Of a DNA stretch of 35,815 bases, positions 1 through 12,200 are shown piece after piece. Made by a program: the position numbers and the translations under genes. The DNA comes from Methanobacteriota archaeon. Its GTDB lineage: Archaea; Thermoplasmatota; Thermoplasmata; SG8-5. Within the stretch, counting starts at the first letter, position 1. Each line of letters starts with the position of its first letter. Below the pieces are notes generated by a model, which did not search any database, was not told the origin of the DNA, and was given only the letters and a program-made list of their open reading frames with translations. Where the stretch lies: contig VMTD01000102.1 in assembly GCA_013791785.1 (NCBI GenBank), positions 1-35,815 of the forward strand. The letters are read 5' to 3'.

Positions 1-115
1 TATGTACTGATATAAAATTGATTTACCTTATTTCACATTTATTCTACTTTTGCTCAATTTAATTATGTTCTATCAGGAAGTTAGTCTCCTATTAATTAGC
101 AATAGATTCAAACTT
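1..115. other. AT-rich left edge, no gene seen
   Basis: This stretch lies downstream of the first minus-strand gene. It is AT-rich, and I see neither a convincing gene nor a hairpin-plus-T-tract terminator in it. Confidence 0.5.
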
Positions 116-2650
116 TTATTCTAAAGTTTTCATTGTTTCATAAAACAATGATAATTGTGTAATAAACAATAGTATAGATATCACAATAAAGCCTACATCT
201 AAAGCTAAATGGCCAAGTTGGATAGTTGCACCGTTTGTTAATAGCGAAACCCCACTGACTATAAATGCGAAGGCAGCGTATATAATACTGTTAGCTGAAA
301 ATATAAAGGTTAATGCATCATTATCAACCGCCTCGGCACCTGTTGCAACAAGCCCAAGAATCAGAGCGATTGTTGTCAATATAAATGCTAATACATCTTC
401 ATCTAAAACATTTGGGGCGATATCGGCTATTACAAGAGCGAAAAGAACCACATATAATGCTGAAGCAAAGCACATTGCTACATTCAAATAATCACCAGTA
501 CTTGTTGATGAAGTTGACGACATTAAATCATCAATAGGTGTTTCCTGTGAAGGTGGTCTATCAGCAGGTACATCGTCTGGATCATCTGGAACGTCGATTA
601 GGAATGTAAATAATCCCATGGTAAACAATATTACAAGGGGTATCAAGAAAGGTAACGCAACCGCAAAACCGTCAACGACATACATCGCTATTGAGATTCC
701 TAATCCAATAGCAGCAATAATTGCAATTAATGGCATCAATTCTCTTATTGTAGAATCAAGGGAAATTTCATCAATAGACCCGCCTGAATTTATTATTGCT
801 AGTGCATTATTCCAATCATTATTTGCAGCCAGTGTAATTCGAGATATGTAACCATCAATAGATGATTTAATTGGATCGATAATCGGATTTATCAATTTTT
901 CGATAACTTCCATGATAATATCGCCCAGTATATTCACCGCCCCCTTCACCGCCTCCCACGCCGCGCTGAACGCCCCAGCAACCGCGTTCCAAACATCCTC
1001 CAGGAAGTTCATGATTCCCCCGAAGAACCCGGCCACTTCCTTCTCGTAGTACGCGATGTTGTTTGCCGCGTCCCAGGCCGTTACATTGACGTAATACTCA
1101 GCCGCAACATCCGCCCAGTAATCCAGGTCGATTACCGCATGATGAACTTGTTCGTACTGGCCGCCGGTGCCGCTGAAGAATAGATATGTCCCCCGGTCGG
1201 TGACGCCTATCCAGAGGTTATAAGGTGCAACGTCCAGTATCGACACGTCAATCTCGGCCCACGCATGTTCGCAGTGCCAAACGCCCCAGCTCCAGCCCCA
1301 TGATTCCTTGGTGTCGATAACTACATTTGTAATCATCGGCGGAATGTTCTCTTTCACGAACGCATTGAACTGGTTGGACAAATACTCGGTCGCGTTGAAC
1401 TCCGGCGGGTTTTCGGTACTGGTCCCGGCCTGGAACGACTGGTTCGCCACTTCCCACTCGGCCCTCTTGGTGTTCGCCCATTCCACTATCGCGGGATAAG
1501 CGTCGGCATAATGCGTCTCGTTATAGTCGCTTATCCCGTCCTTGTCCAGGTCCCTCCACGCATTTCTCGCGTCAAGGGGGTTGCTCCTCGTCCCGTTCTC
1601 GTAGTGTTCGGTCACGGTTCCATCGGCGCCGATGCTCATCCACACAAGGTCGTACCCGAAGAACTCCTGGCCGTCATTTGCAGAGTCGCCGTCGGTGTCC
1701 GGGTTGAGGGGGTCAGTGCCGACGCTTTCCTCTCCGATATGGTTCTTCTTGTCCAGCGTGTAGGTGTAATCGACATTGGGGCCGTCGTATAATCCATCTC
1801 CATCCGTGTCGTTCGAGGTGGGGGAGAGGCCGCCCCATATTTCGCGGGAGGAGTTGGCGTATGCTTGGACTGGTGATTGGTTGCCCATGTCACCGGAGGC
1901 CGCGCCGACATAATTGTAATAGTAGAGCGTAAGCTGCCACGTTCCAAGAGAATAATCCAGCGTGACATTCTTCACAATAACAAGATGCGTGCCGATTTTT
2001 GTGATATTGTAGCCCTCGGGAGTAGAACCTATATCAGTCCATGCCTGGGAAACATTCACGCCGAGCGGTACAGTGTTCTGGTATGTGTAGAGAGTCAGGT
2101 TCCATATCCAATCATTCCAGCCGCCTGCTGAATCGTCAATCGCTATCTGGCCGCTGGTGTAATTTATGGCGCCGTCGTATGAGGTAGCAACCGGCGCTCG
2201 CCCGTTGCACTGGCTCGCTACTTGGGGCATTTCTTCGAAATACCCTCGGCCTCGCACCCCTTGGCTGAGGCCAATTCCGCAAGGCCGACCGATTTCCGTG
2301 CCGGAAATCGGCTGCGCCGCATTCACGTACACGCCACCATGCTGAACGCATCCCCCACCCGCCGCTCCTCCGCTGGCTTCCTGCCCGTCCCCCCAGTCGC
2401 ATGCTCGGAGCGGCTGCACCGGCGCGTAGAGGCCGGTGTCGTAGTGCTGGATAGAGTAAGGGAAGGTCGGGGCGTTGGCGAGGGGGTTGAAAACTGCCGA
2501 ATTTGGAACTCCAAAATATGCGCTGGATTCTTCCTCCCGCCATTCCTGGCGCTTGACCACCTTCTTACGCCTGGGCCGGGTTGAAAAACGATTGTTGGGG
2601 AATGATGGCTGGACGATAACTCTCCGCTTGTGGATGCACTTCCCTGACAT
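116..2650 (-). CDS. 5'-truncated copy of the giant TSP3 protein's C-terminal region, with a different membrane tail
   Basis: An 844-aa reading frame. From about residue 165 to 555 it closely matches the C-terminal part of the 5805-aa neighbour. That part holds the GSTPEGYNI jelly-roll segment, TSP3 repeats (DTDGDGLYDGPNVDYTYTL is shared), the NNV/TNVVIDTKESWGW Ig-like segment and the GFFGGIMNFLE amphipathic segment. After that both proteins end in a multi-pass membrane region of 5-6 helices, but the sequences there hardly match. About 50 residues present in the giant are missing near nt 1420. Residues 1-160 have no match in the giant, are rich in R, P and G, and contain no signal peptide, although the rest is clearly extracellular. 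There is no good Shine-Dalgarno before the start. It may be a pseudogene, a silent cassette, or a gene whose real beginning was lost by rearrangement near nt 2160. Confidence 0.6.
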   Translation of the reverse strand: MSGKCIHKRRVIVQPSFPNNRFSTRPRRKKVVKRQEWREEESSAYFGVPNSAVFNPLANAPTFPYSIQHYDTGLYAPVQPLRACDWGDGQEASGGAAGGGCVQHGGVYVNAAQPISGTEIGRPCGIGLSQGVRGRGYFEEMPQVASQCNGRAPVATSYDGAINYTSGQIAIDDSAGGWNDWIWNLTLYTYQNTVPLGVNVSQAWTDIGSTPEGYNITKIGTHLVIVKNVTLDYSLGTWQLTLYYYNYVGAASGDMGNQSPVQAYANSSREIWGGLSPTSNDTDGDGLYDGPNVDYTYTLDKKNHIGEESVGTDPLNPDTDGDSANDGQEFFGYDLVWMSIGADGTVTEHYENGTRSNPLDARNAWRDLDKDGISDYNETHYADAYPAIVEWANTKRAEWEVANQSFQAGTSTENPPEFNATEYLSNQFNAFVKENIPPMITNVVIDTKESWGWSWGVWHCEHAWAEIDVSILDVAPYNLWIGVTDRGTYLFFSGTGGQYEQVHHAVIDLDYWADVAAEYYVNVTAWDAANNIAYYEKEVAGFFGGIMNFLEDVWNAVAGAFSAAWEAVKGAVNILGDIIMEVIEKLINPIIDPIKSSIDGYISRITLAANNDWNNALAIINSGGSIDEISLDSTIRELMPLIAIIAAIGLGISIAMYVVDGFAVALPFLIPLVILFTMGLFTFLIDVPDDPDDVPADRPPSQETPIDDLMSSTSSTSTGDYLNVAMCFASALYVVLFALVIADIAPNVLDEDVLAFILTTIALILGLVATGAEAVDNDALTFIFSANSIIYAAFAFIVSGVSLLTNGATIQLGHLALDVGFIVISILLFITQLSLFYETMKTLE

Positions 2651-2783
2651 ATTAGCAAACCGATAAAGATGTTTCTGGTTAAAATCATTTCGGGATGCTA
2701 GGTCGTCCAGAGGAGGCTGTCCGGGATGTACGGGGAGGGAGAGGGCGCTGGGGGAGTGGAGATAATGATTCAGACTGATTATT
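2651..2783. other. Intergenic spacer with a purine-rich tract
   Basis: A gap between the truncated copy and the small membrane-protein gene. On the plus strand, roughly 2710-2760 is strongly G-rich, unlike the AT-rich sequence to its right. I recognise no tRNA, hairpin terminator or clear promoter. Confidence 0.4.
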
Positions 2784-3281
2784 TCAAGTTTTTGATATAT
2801 TTTGTATTGGAGAATTTACTACTCCTTTTTGGGCAAGAGTCTGCATTAAGATGCTTAGCTCCTTTGATGATAGTTTTACAGTAATAGAATCATTGGTGGT
2901 TAATTGAATTTTTATAAATTTTAACCCAATTGAATTTTCCTTTGGAGAAACCTCTACAGAAATGATATTGATATATCTAATTTTATATATTTTATTCATA
3001 ATAAAATATTTAAAAGGTCTTGTTGAAGGTGTAAAAGAATTTTCGAAAATGATAAAACATTGAGTTCTTCCATACAATAAAAAAATCAATAGAGTGAATA
3101 GAATAAGAAAAGTAAAAAAATACATTAAAAAGTTAATTTCATATCCAAATAATAATGATAACACAATGGATATTCCAGTTAATAATATCATACCAATAAA
3201 TAATATTATAATTCGAAACATACTTTTTCTCCACATGGCATATGATTTTTTCTCCATATACTTTATCTTATCTTTTTTCAT
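2784..3281 (-). CDS. Two-helix membrane protein translationally coupled to the giant gene
   Basis: A 165-aa protein. A short basic N-terminus (MKKDKIKYMEKK) is followed by two hydrophobic helices (about residues 22-45 and 50-70) and then about 90 soluble residues with alternating beta-strand character (ISVEVSPKENSIGLKFIKIQL). The helix pair plus beta-rich cytoplasmic tail resembles bacterial PH-like membrane proteins, but I cannot assign a family. I chose the ATG at 3281 because GGTGAT lies just upstream; a longer frame opens at 3302. That GGTGAT contains the TGA stop of the giant gene, so the two are probably cotranscribed and coupled, and the protein may help anchor, export or regulate the giant. 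It is AT-rich, like the giant's own membrane tail. Confidence 0.65.
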   Translation of the reverse strand: MKKDKIKYMEKKSYAMWRKSMFRIIILFIGMILLTGISIVLSLLFGYEINFLMYFFTFLILFTLLIFLLYGRTQCFIIFENSFTPSTRPFKYFIMNKIYKIRYINIISVEVSPKENSIGLKFIKIQLTTNDSITVKLSSKELSILMQTLAQKGVVNSPIQNISKT

Positions 3282-3285
3282 AATA

Positions 3286-6200
3286 TCACCATCCATAGAC
3301 ATTAATGTAGTTTACGAGTTCATAATATGAGAAGAAGATTTGTATAACGGACCAAGAATATCCAATGAGTCCAAAAATAAAGGTGAAGGGTGCAGTAAAT
3401 GCTTCAGCTAAACCTCCTTTTATTAAATAATAAGTACTCGTTAATAGGATTACAATTGAGCCAAATAGAAGCAACGTTGCAGCTAAAGGGTTAAAATCAT
3501 TTAATGACGCAATTGACGCAAATGATAGCATTGCCGATGCAAAAGCCAAAGCGATACCCCATGCTAAATCATTTACTCCACTTCCAGATTTACCCTTATC
3601 TTTTGCTAAAAAGAATGATTGAATTGCGACCATAATTCCTGCGACATCTATTGCTGCATTAATTACTGAATTTTCAGGTTCTGGAAGGTTGGTACAGGCA
3701 GGCACATATGTACGATCACCATTAGCTGGGGAAACAAATTCATTCATGTTATTAATAATTTTTATCATGAATAATATAAAGAGAGAAATTATTATTATTG
3801 CTACAGCCCAAACAAGTGGATTACATCTAGAAATTTTTTCAAATTGTTCTAAACCTGTTAATATAAGAAATAGCACAATCATGAACTGTGATCCTAAAAC
3901 ATAATCAGCTAAATTTTTTGCAGTTCCAGTATCAAATATGGTATTTATTTCCATTATATTAGAAGAAGATAAAATATTATGCTCCGGGGGCATTTTTGTT
4001 GATGATGAATCAGATGACGACCCTAATAAATTTAATAAACCATTGAAGAAATTATTCACCGTCGTGTTTACCTGTTCAAACAACGGTCTGAATATTTTCA
4101 TAATTGCTTCTACCATAATATTATAAAGGATATTCACCGCTTCCTTCAACTTCTCCCACGCCTGCGCAAACTGGTTGCACATCTCGTTCCAGACCCCCTC
4201 CAGGAAGTTCATTATCCCGCCGAAGAACCCGGCGACCTCTTTCTCGTAATACGCGATATTGCCAGCAGTATCCCAGGCCGTAACGTTGACATAATACTCG
4301 GCCGCGACATCCCCCCAGTAATCCAGGTCGATTACCGCATGGTGTACTTGGGCGTACTGCCCACCAGAACCGCTGAAGAATAAATATGTCCCACGGTCGG
4401 TTACGCCTATCCAGAGGTTGTAAGGAGCCACGTCCAGGATTGAAACATCGATCTCGGCCCAGGCATGCTCGCACACATAACCGTACCATGTCCAGCCCCA
4501 GGATTCCTTGGTGTCGATTACCACGTTCGTAATCATCGGCGGATTGTTCTCCTTCACGAACGGGTTGAACTGGTTCGACAAATACTCGGTGGCGTTGAAC
4601 TCCTGCGGCTCCGGATGTGCCTTTCTGAAATCTCCTTTTGTTATATCGGCGAGTGGTGTTGGGAGATCAATTACTATTTCGTCCTCATCTCCACTCACTA
4701 TGTCCCACACAAATGCATAGGGACTGTTGCGGCCCCAGGTGTTGTTCCAGACCGGGTATTCGAGCACCCACTCCGCCCTCTTCTGGTTCGCCCAATCCAC
4801 TATCGCCGGGTAAATATCGCCGTAGTGCGTCTCATTGTAATCAGATATACCGTCCGTGTCCAAATCGCGGTACTCCGACCAGCCTTTTCTGGAATCGTAA
4901 CCGTAGTTGAACGCGTCCAGCGGGTCGCTCGTCGTCCCGTTCACGTAGTGCTCCTTCACGGTTCCATCTGGATTAATACTCATCCAGACCAAATCATATC
5001 CGAACAACTCCTGGCCGTCGTTGGCCGAGTCGCCGTCAGTGTCGGGGTTGAGCGGGTCGGTGCCGACGCTTTCCTCGCCCTGATGGTTCTTCTTGTCCAG
5101 CGTGTAGGTGTAATCGACATTGGGCCCGTCGTATAATCCGTCGCCGTCCGTGTCGTTCGAGGTGGGGGAGAGGCCGCCGTAGACCTCGGTTCCGTTTATC
5201 GCGAACCACTGGCTGGGCGCGCTGTCCAGAATCGCGCCTGCACCTGCTTGGAACTTGTATTCAATAATCTGCCAGGTTCCCGTTGTATAGTTAAGCGTCT
5301 TATTGACTATGATAGATATGCCGCTGGCGGTCTTGGAAATGTTGTAGCCCTCGGGTGTCGAACCGATGTGATCGACTGCCACGCTCACGTTCTCGCCGTG
5401 GATAACCTTGCATGGTGACGCAGGAATATAGCCATTGAGCGTCCAGACATTGTCTGTCCAGCCTGTATCATCGAGCGCTATCCAGGCGTTCCCGAAGTCG
5501 GGAACTCCCTCAATATCAATAGCATTTGTTCTGTAAACCACCTTCGGCTCTGCCCCATCCAGAATCTTGTCCCGGTCGGTGTCCGGGTCAAGCGGGTCGG
5601 TGCCCATGGCGAACTCGGTGCCGTCGGAGAGGGTGTCGCCGTCGGTGTCGGCCAACGTCCAGTTCGTCGGATAGGTGTACATTTCATCGTAATTCGCCAG
5701 GCCGTCGTGGTCATAGTCGCCAGTGCCGTTTATCGGGTCCAGCGGGTCAAAGTCGGTTTCGCTTTCGTGCGCCAGCGCGAAGTCATGCTCCACTTTATCG
5801 GGTATGCCATCCGCGTCCGTGTCCGTGCTGGCCGCGCTGAACACGGGATTCCCCGGCGTCGTGTGGTTCCTGTTGTACTCGTACTCCACCAGATTCATCA
5901 GCCCGTCCTTGTCCGAGTCCATGCCCCTGTCGTCGGCACACGGGTCCATGCCCCAGTCTATCTCCTCCTTGTCGAGCACGCCGTCCAGGTCGGTGTCGTT
6001 CAGGTCCGGGCGCGTCCTTAGCGCTCCTCTGTCATTCCAGCAGCCCCATTTCCCAGATGTCCTCTCACCTGGCAACTTGTCATAATCCGTAGCTTTGACA
6101 CCGTTTTCTCCGTCGAGCAGAATGTTCTTGTCCTCGCTGGTTATGTAATACAGGCCGACCTCCATGTGGTCTGGAAGCAGATCCCCATCTTTGTCGCTAT

Positions 6201-9200
6201 TGACGCCGGTGGGATCGGTCGAGTATTGCATCTCTCCGATGTAGCGTTTGCCTTTGATTACAAGTGTCGGACCGTCCAGCAATCCGTCGTCGTCCGTGTC
6301 CATGTCCAGTGGATCAGTGCTGAGCGTGTTCCTCTCATAACCATCTTTCAGGCCGTCCCCGTCGGTATCTGGATTATTCGGGTCTGTCTCGCCAGGGTCG
6401 CGCTTTCCGTTCACTAAAGTGTACTCTTCCTGGCTATCGTTCAGTCCGTCATAATCGCTGTCTGGATTCCTCGGGTCGGTCGTGGTAGCCGAATCCATGT
6501 CCACCTTGAACTGGGCGGGATTGGTGTACCAGACCGTATATCCGTGGTAGGCGGCGCTGTTCAGCTTCACCTTCGTGGATGTGAGGCCGACCTCTTGCCC
6601 GTCCCAGAGACCGTCTCCGTCGTAGTCTCGTGCTTTATTGATATCCGCGTGATATGCCAGCGTACCGTAAACTATCTCGCCTGTGTAGTTCCCGACACTC
6701 GGTCCGTCCCACAATCCATCATCATCGTAGTCTGCATCTCGTTTCGCAGGGTCGATACCGTCCTTCAACATGTCTCCGTCGCTGTCTGCGTTAGTGGGGT
6801 CTGATTCACGTGTGTCGTCAGAAACCTTTCCGTCACCCCACTGGCCACGAACTGTCGGGATATCCTCACCGTTCGTCCCGTCCCAGCCGTCCCATAAGCC
6901 GTCGCCGTCAGTGTCCTTCAATAGGGGATTTGTGGTCTTGGTCGGGTCTGAGTCTGGAACAAATATGTTCATATTGGTTCCGTAGATGAACATGTTCACC
7001 TCGGAATTCCAGTACCCCGATTGCACCATATCTGCAGTAACTCCGTTTTCGGTGCCATCCTGGACTCCATCGCCATCTGTGTCGATTTTACCGGGATTCG
7101 TACCTAGAACAAAAAGCTCGTATCCATCTGCCAGCCCGTCATCATCAGAATCTCGGTCCCTTGATGAGCACCCATAAGCGCTCTCAAGGCCATCTATTAT
7201 GCCGTCTCCGTCCGCGTCTGCGGTCTTGGCGCAGTTGCGGTAGACTTCCTGGTCTGCGAGGGCGTAGGAGAGAACAGGACGATAGGATGGCTCATAATTG
7301 GAAATTGTACTGCTGCGATATTCGTAACATACCGGCCCGTTTTCAATCCAGATGACATTGGGTGGCGATGCTCTATTACAGTACATCATTAAATTGTCTG
7401 GCGTTTTGTAATATATTGGAGAACCGAGTTGAGTTGTTATGCTACTTCTCGGAATCGTGCCGACAAAAGTGAAAGCCTGCAATGTGTTGCTTTGCTTCAT
7501 TGGTATATATCCTACTGTGTAGACTTTGACATTGTCAGCACTCATGTAAGACAATTCAGTTCTGAAAGAGAGGTATCGTCCGCGATATGTCTGGGAGCTT
7601 GGCGAATCCTGCCAAGAGCCAATGAACGCTCCATCTCTATAGATGCATAGCATTCTATCCTTCACGTCAAATCTTACAAGGTAATTGTATGTAGCATGTG
7701 TCGATAATATCGCGAATAAAGCACTTCGTGGTAATTCAATATTGTTTTCTATTTTATGAAGAACCAACCCTGCAGGTGCTTGCCAGATGAAGTATGCGTT
7801 ACCCCGGTTGGTCTGCGTCGGATCACTAGCGAAGATGTATATCCCGCAATGGATGTTTTGACCTCCACTCATCGTCCACGATATCTCAATGACGGAGTCT
7901 TCGCTATAATCATTATCAAATGCTTGTGTGTATATATTAGTGTTGCCCGCATTAGGCGCCCCTTGCCACAGGCCTCCATTCAAAATGCTCCAACTGGCAT
8001 ATGGATACGTTCCTGACCCCACTGTCCATTGTGCCAAGGACGAACTGAAATCGTCTGCAAAGGTTATTGTGTGTATCTCCACTAATTTCGGGATTGCTAT
8101 CCATGTGCCAACCTTGTAAAAAATCAGGCTTCCATCACTATTCGCTGTAGCGTTCGTCCTGAATATCACCTGTATCTCCGCGCCATCTCCGTCCACCAGA
8201 TAATCATACTCTGTGTCTGGATTCCATGGGTCCGTTCCAACCTTCGGCATCGCTTCAATGCCGTCCAGTAAGCCGTCGTTGTCAGTGTCCCTGACCATCG
8301 GGTTACAGCGGTAGGTTCCACGCTCCTGGCCATCGGAGAGGCCGTCCGCGTCCGTGTCCCAAGTCAATGGGTCGGATATCATCGTGCCGTTCGGGACGTT
8401 GGCGAGCATCCAGCGGTCTACGAGGAGTTGTCCTGCAGATAATCCTTTTATTTCGATGCCCCACCTTCTGTTTGTTGTTGTACCAAAGGATGGTGTGGAG
8501 AACCATTCGTACTCTGTTGTTAGCGGTTCGATTTTTGAAGATTTTACTGTATTTATTATCACGAGATCGTCCCAATATCCATGTCCCAAAGCTAGCTTAG
8601 ATGTAGTAGTAAAACCAGGGTAGGATCCAAAAGTAACTTGCATATTGGATATGGTAACTGTCCAAGAGCCATGCCAATTACACTCTCCATCGACGTAGCC
8701 CAACCAGGTTCCGTTACTGTAATAATAGAACTGGAAAAGGTGCCACAAGTTGGCATCGCTCCCAAGGATTGAATATACGCCACCCACATTGGCGAGGAAT
8801 TCATCAGCATTTTTCTCTAAGAAAACAACAATGAATGGAAGCGTGGCTATCCTAAAAGAGTTAGCAGGAATGATTCCAGTACCAGGTCGGAAATTGAAGG
8901 AAACTACGAACTCTGGATAATAGATTGGAGTAACAGTGCTCGGACGTGCCCGTGCATAATCTGTTGTCAGATTGTCGAAAATCTCAAGAATTCCATTGTT
9001 TATAACGGCATAAGCCCCGTTTCCGGGTGATATCAACTCCCAATCTTCGGCAGAATCCATCGTTTCGTTCTTTGCCTCGACAGATGTGGTTAGAATAATC
9101 TTGACCGATTCGGATTCCACGATTTTAAAGTTGTCCCAGAAGGCGCTGCCATAGTAAGCTGAGTTGTCGCTTACATCGCCAATGTAACCTATCCGAACCA

Positions 9201-12200
9201 TCCTACCAGTGTTAATCTGAATTCCAGACTTGACTAATCGTTCGTCAATGTATATGCGGTATGTTCCATCGCTGACCATATAAAGGTCGAAATGATGCCA
9301 GAAGTCGGCGGAGATAGTTGCGAAAGGGGCAGAATCAGGATAGCAGTATAGTTTATCATTAGTTTGTTGAATGTAAATGTCGTCGTATTCCGCGCCATCG
9401 TAGGAGCCAAAGACGATAAAATTGCTCATTGGACTAGCCGGTGGCCAGTAATAGTCAAACGAAACAATATAATCATTTCGCGAAGGCTGCGTTGGTAACG
9501 GATAATATACCCAAGAAGCATTACTACTGTTTCCTGATAGATATAAATATCCGTCCGAAGCAGTAGCGAAACCATATTTTTGCCAGCCATTTATTCCACT
9601 TGAGAAATCTTCATAAAATAATGCATTCTCAGGAGTGTCCAAATAATTGCCTTTCACCCGAACGTTTAATTTCCACAGACCATCTTCAAGCACGGGTAAG
9701 AGGTTGGAATCTCCGATGGCGGGTAAGTAGACATTGCCCGTCGCGAAGTCTCCATTCGCCTCGGGATCATATATCGAATTAGCGCTGTAGTTCTCAGCTT
9801 CAAACCACATGACCCCCGGAATGCGTTCCACACCATCCACCAGGCCATCGTTGTCAGTGTCCGGGTCGCGCGGATGAGTCTCGTCCCAGTCCTGAACATA
9901 GTTCTGGTTCACATCCTCGCCCACCTCGGTACAGGGGTCGAATATGCCGTTCCCGTTCAGGTCCTGGAATCCGTCCCAGAGTCCGTCATGGTCAGTGTCC
10001 CGCATCGCCGGATTCGTGCCGGTCGGGCCCATTATTTCCCAGTAGTCGGAGAGCATGTCATCGTCCGTGTCCCACGATAATGGGTTGGTGCCGTAGAAGT
10101 TGACCTCGTACCAGTCGGTCAATTCGTCCTCGTCCGTGTCTTTCGCTGTGGGACATGTGCGGATGGGGGCCAATCTCAGATAGACAATGACATAACCCAA
10201 CATGCCGCCGTAAAGGGCTCCGAACGATAGCGAGAGCACTCCCGTGGTCTTGTTGACCTGCTGGTTGAAGTAATCCTCCATGAATTCCGCGGTTACTGTT
10301 TCGGTGAACGCGCCGTAATTGGCCCATATCGGGACCGTTTCGTTGCCGATGGACAGGGTGAGGTCTTGGACGTAGTTGCTGTCCTTCGCGGTTGTGTTTT
10401 CTCCTTCATCGAAATGGTACCATACAACAGTGCCGTTCCTCATGGGGTACTTGCCTGTGGCGTTGTAGTCCTCCATTATTTCAGTGGCTGAAAGGGACCT
10501 GTTGAGGATGCGGAACTCATCAATTGAACCTCCGAATTTGTATCCATTATCGTTGTTCCAGCCACTAATTTTGCATGTGGAGGAAACCAACATGGACGCA
10601 ATTGAAGCCCCTTCCATTTGAGATAATTCCTGTAGTTCACTATCTATGTAAAGCAACGACAGTTTGATGTCGCCATTATTGAAAATAGCTACAACATGCA
10701 CCCACCGGTTTGCCAGACCTATGGATGAGATTCCATAAATGTCACCAGCACCAGAATTAAATCCGAAGGCATTGTTATACAGCCAGAGGTCATATGTGTT
10801 CCACCCGAATGGCATCTGATTATTACCACCTTTCCAATACATCCAGAATTCCACCGTGACCTTCGTGTTTGGTTCGGTAGGCAAAGTCAACCCAGTTATA
10901 GAAACATAATCATCCGAACTGTCGAAGTTCAGAGCAGCACCGTTTACTGCCACCTTGCAACCGCCTTCAGAGTATGTCGGTGTCCATCTGTCATAAACAA
11001 TTACAAGTCTATCAACGGATAAATCAAAAGAATTCGCTTCACCCGACTTTATTGCTTTAATATAAATTGTATCTCCGTTAATAATTCCTGTCAAATAAGA
11101 AGATATTTTTTCAGTTTCTGAAATTTCGGATAGCGAAAATAGACTATTATAATTTGTACCATCTTTTGACCATGAAAAAGGTATACTCACACCATCGGGA
11201 GACATGCCCCGAAGTAAAATCCTGAAGTTTTCAGCAATCCCATCTACATTGAGAGGTGCTGCTATCTTCCATATATATCCCAATCTGTATCTGGTGACCT
11301 CAACAAATGTCCATGTACCAGTATTATCATCCCAGACTTTAATATTTTCTAGATATGTTTTACTTCTAATAGTCATAATGTTATCATCATTATCCCCCAA
11401 AGTTCCTGTGGAGTCAATTAAAGTCCCATATATGGGTTGCCAATTATCAAACGCTACTTCGACTGTGCCACCAGGTATAATGGTTGCCACATTATATGTC
11501 GTGCCTAAATTATTAAAGCCTGAGAGATCATAGATAGTGTTCGGGCTAGACCTGTTAGCCTCGTCAAATGTATACCAGGCGGTCGTATTTGACCTGATTG
11601 GGTATCTTCCAGTCGCATTATAGTCCTGGAAAATTTCCTCTGGGGTTAAGGCACGATTGAGGATGCGAACTTCATCGAGAAGGCCATTATAATGATAATT
11701 TGACCCTGCAAATGTTGGGGTACCGCCAATGGTTAGGTTTGTCGAAAATACATCAATATTACCAGTTACTGTCCTGTTTGCCATCTCTGTTCCGTCTAAA
11801 TAAATTTTTAGGACCGTGCCATTGTACGTAGCAACAATATGATGCCATCGCCCGTCTGGAATGAAGGAATCTTGCATTGTTTCTAGTTCTTGCACTATGC
11901 CATTAATAGAAACACCGAATCTAAGTTTGTATGAATTGTTGTAACTCCCAGAATATCCAACAGCATACTGGTAATGAGGCGTGACCTGACTCGTAAATGC
12001 CTTCTGGACAAATGGTATCCAACCTGCTGGTGTGGATGTTGAAGAGGTATTCACCCACAGTTCAATAGTTAATGCATTAGTTGGATTAAGTGATGTCGCG
12101 TCGCCAATTTCGACAAAGTCATCAACACCGTCGAACACCATCGCGTTCCCTACCTTACCAGAAGACCACGTGGCTCCCGAAATGTTGCCGTCGTGTCTGC

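Noticed and set aside
2136-2688. Alternative minus- and plus-strand frames across the GC-rich front of the truncated copy
   Set aside because: They are arginine-, serine- and proline-rich out-of-frame products with no recognisable domains.
4465-5136. 223-codon plus-strand frame
   Set aside because: Same cause: it lies wholly opposite the TSP3 and Ig-like coding sequence of the giant gene, and a similar shadow frame occurs opposite the duplicated copy at 1511-1792.
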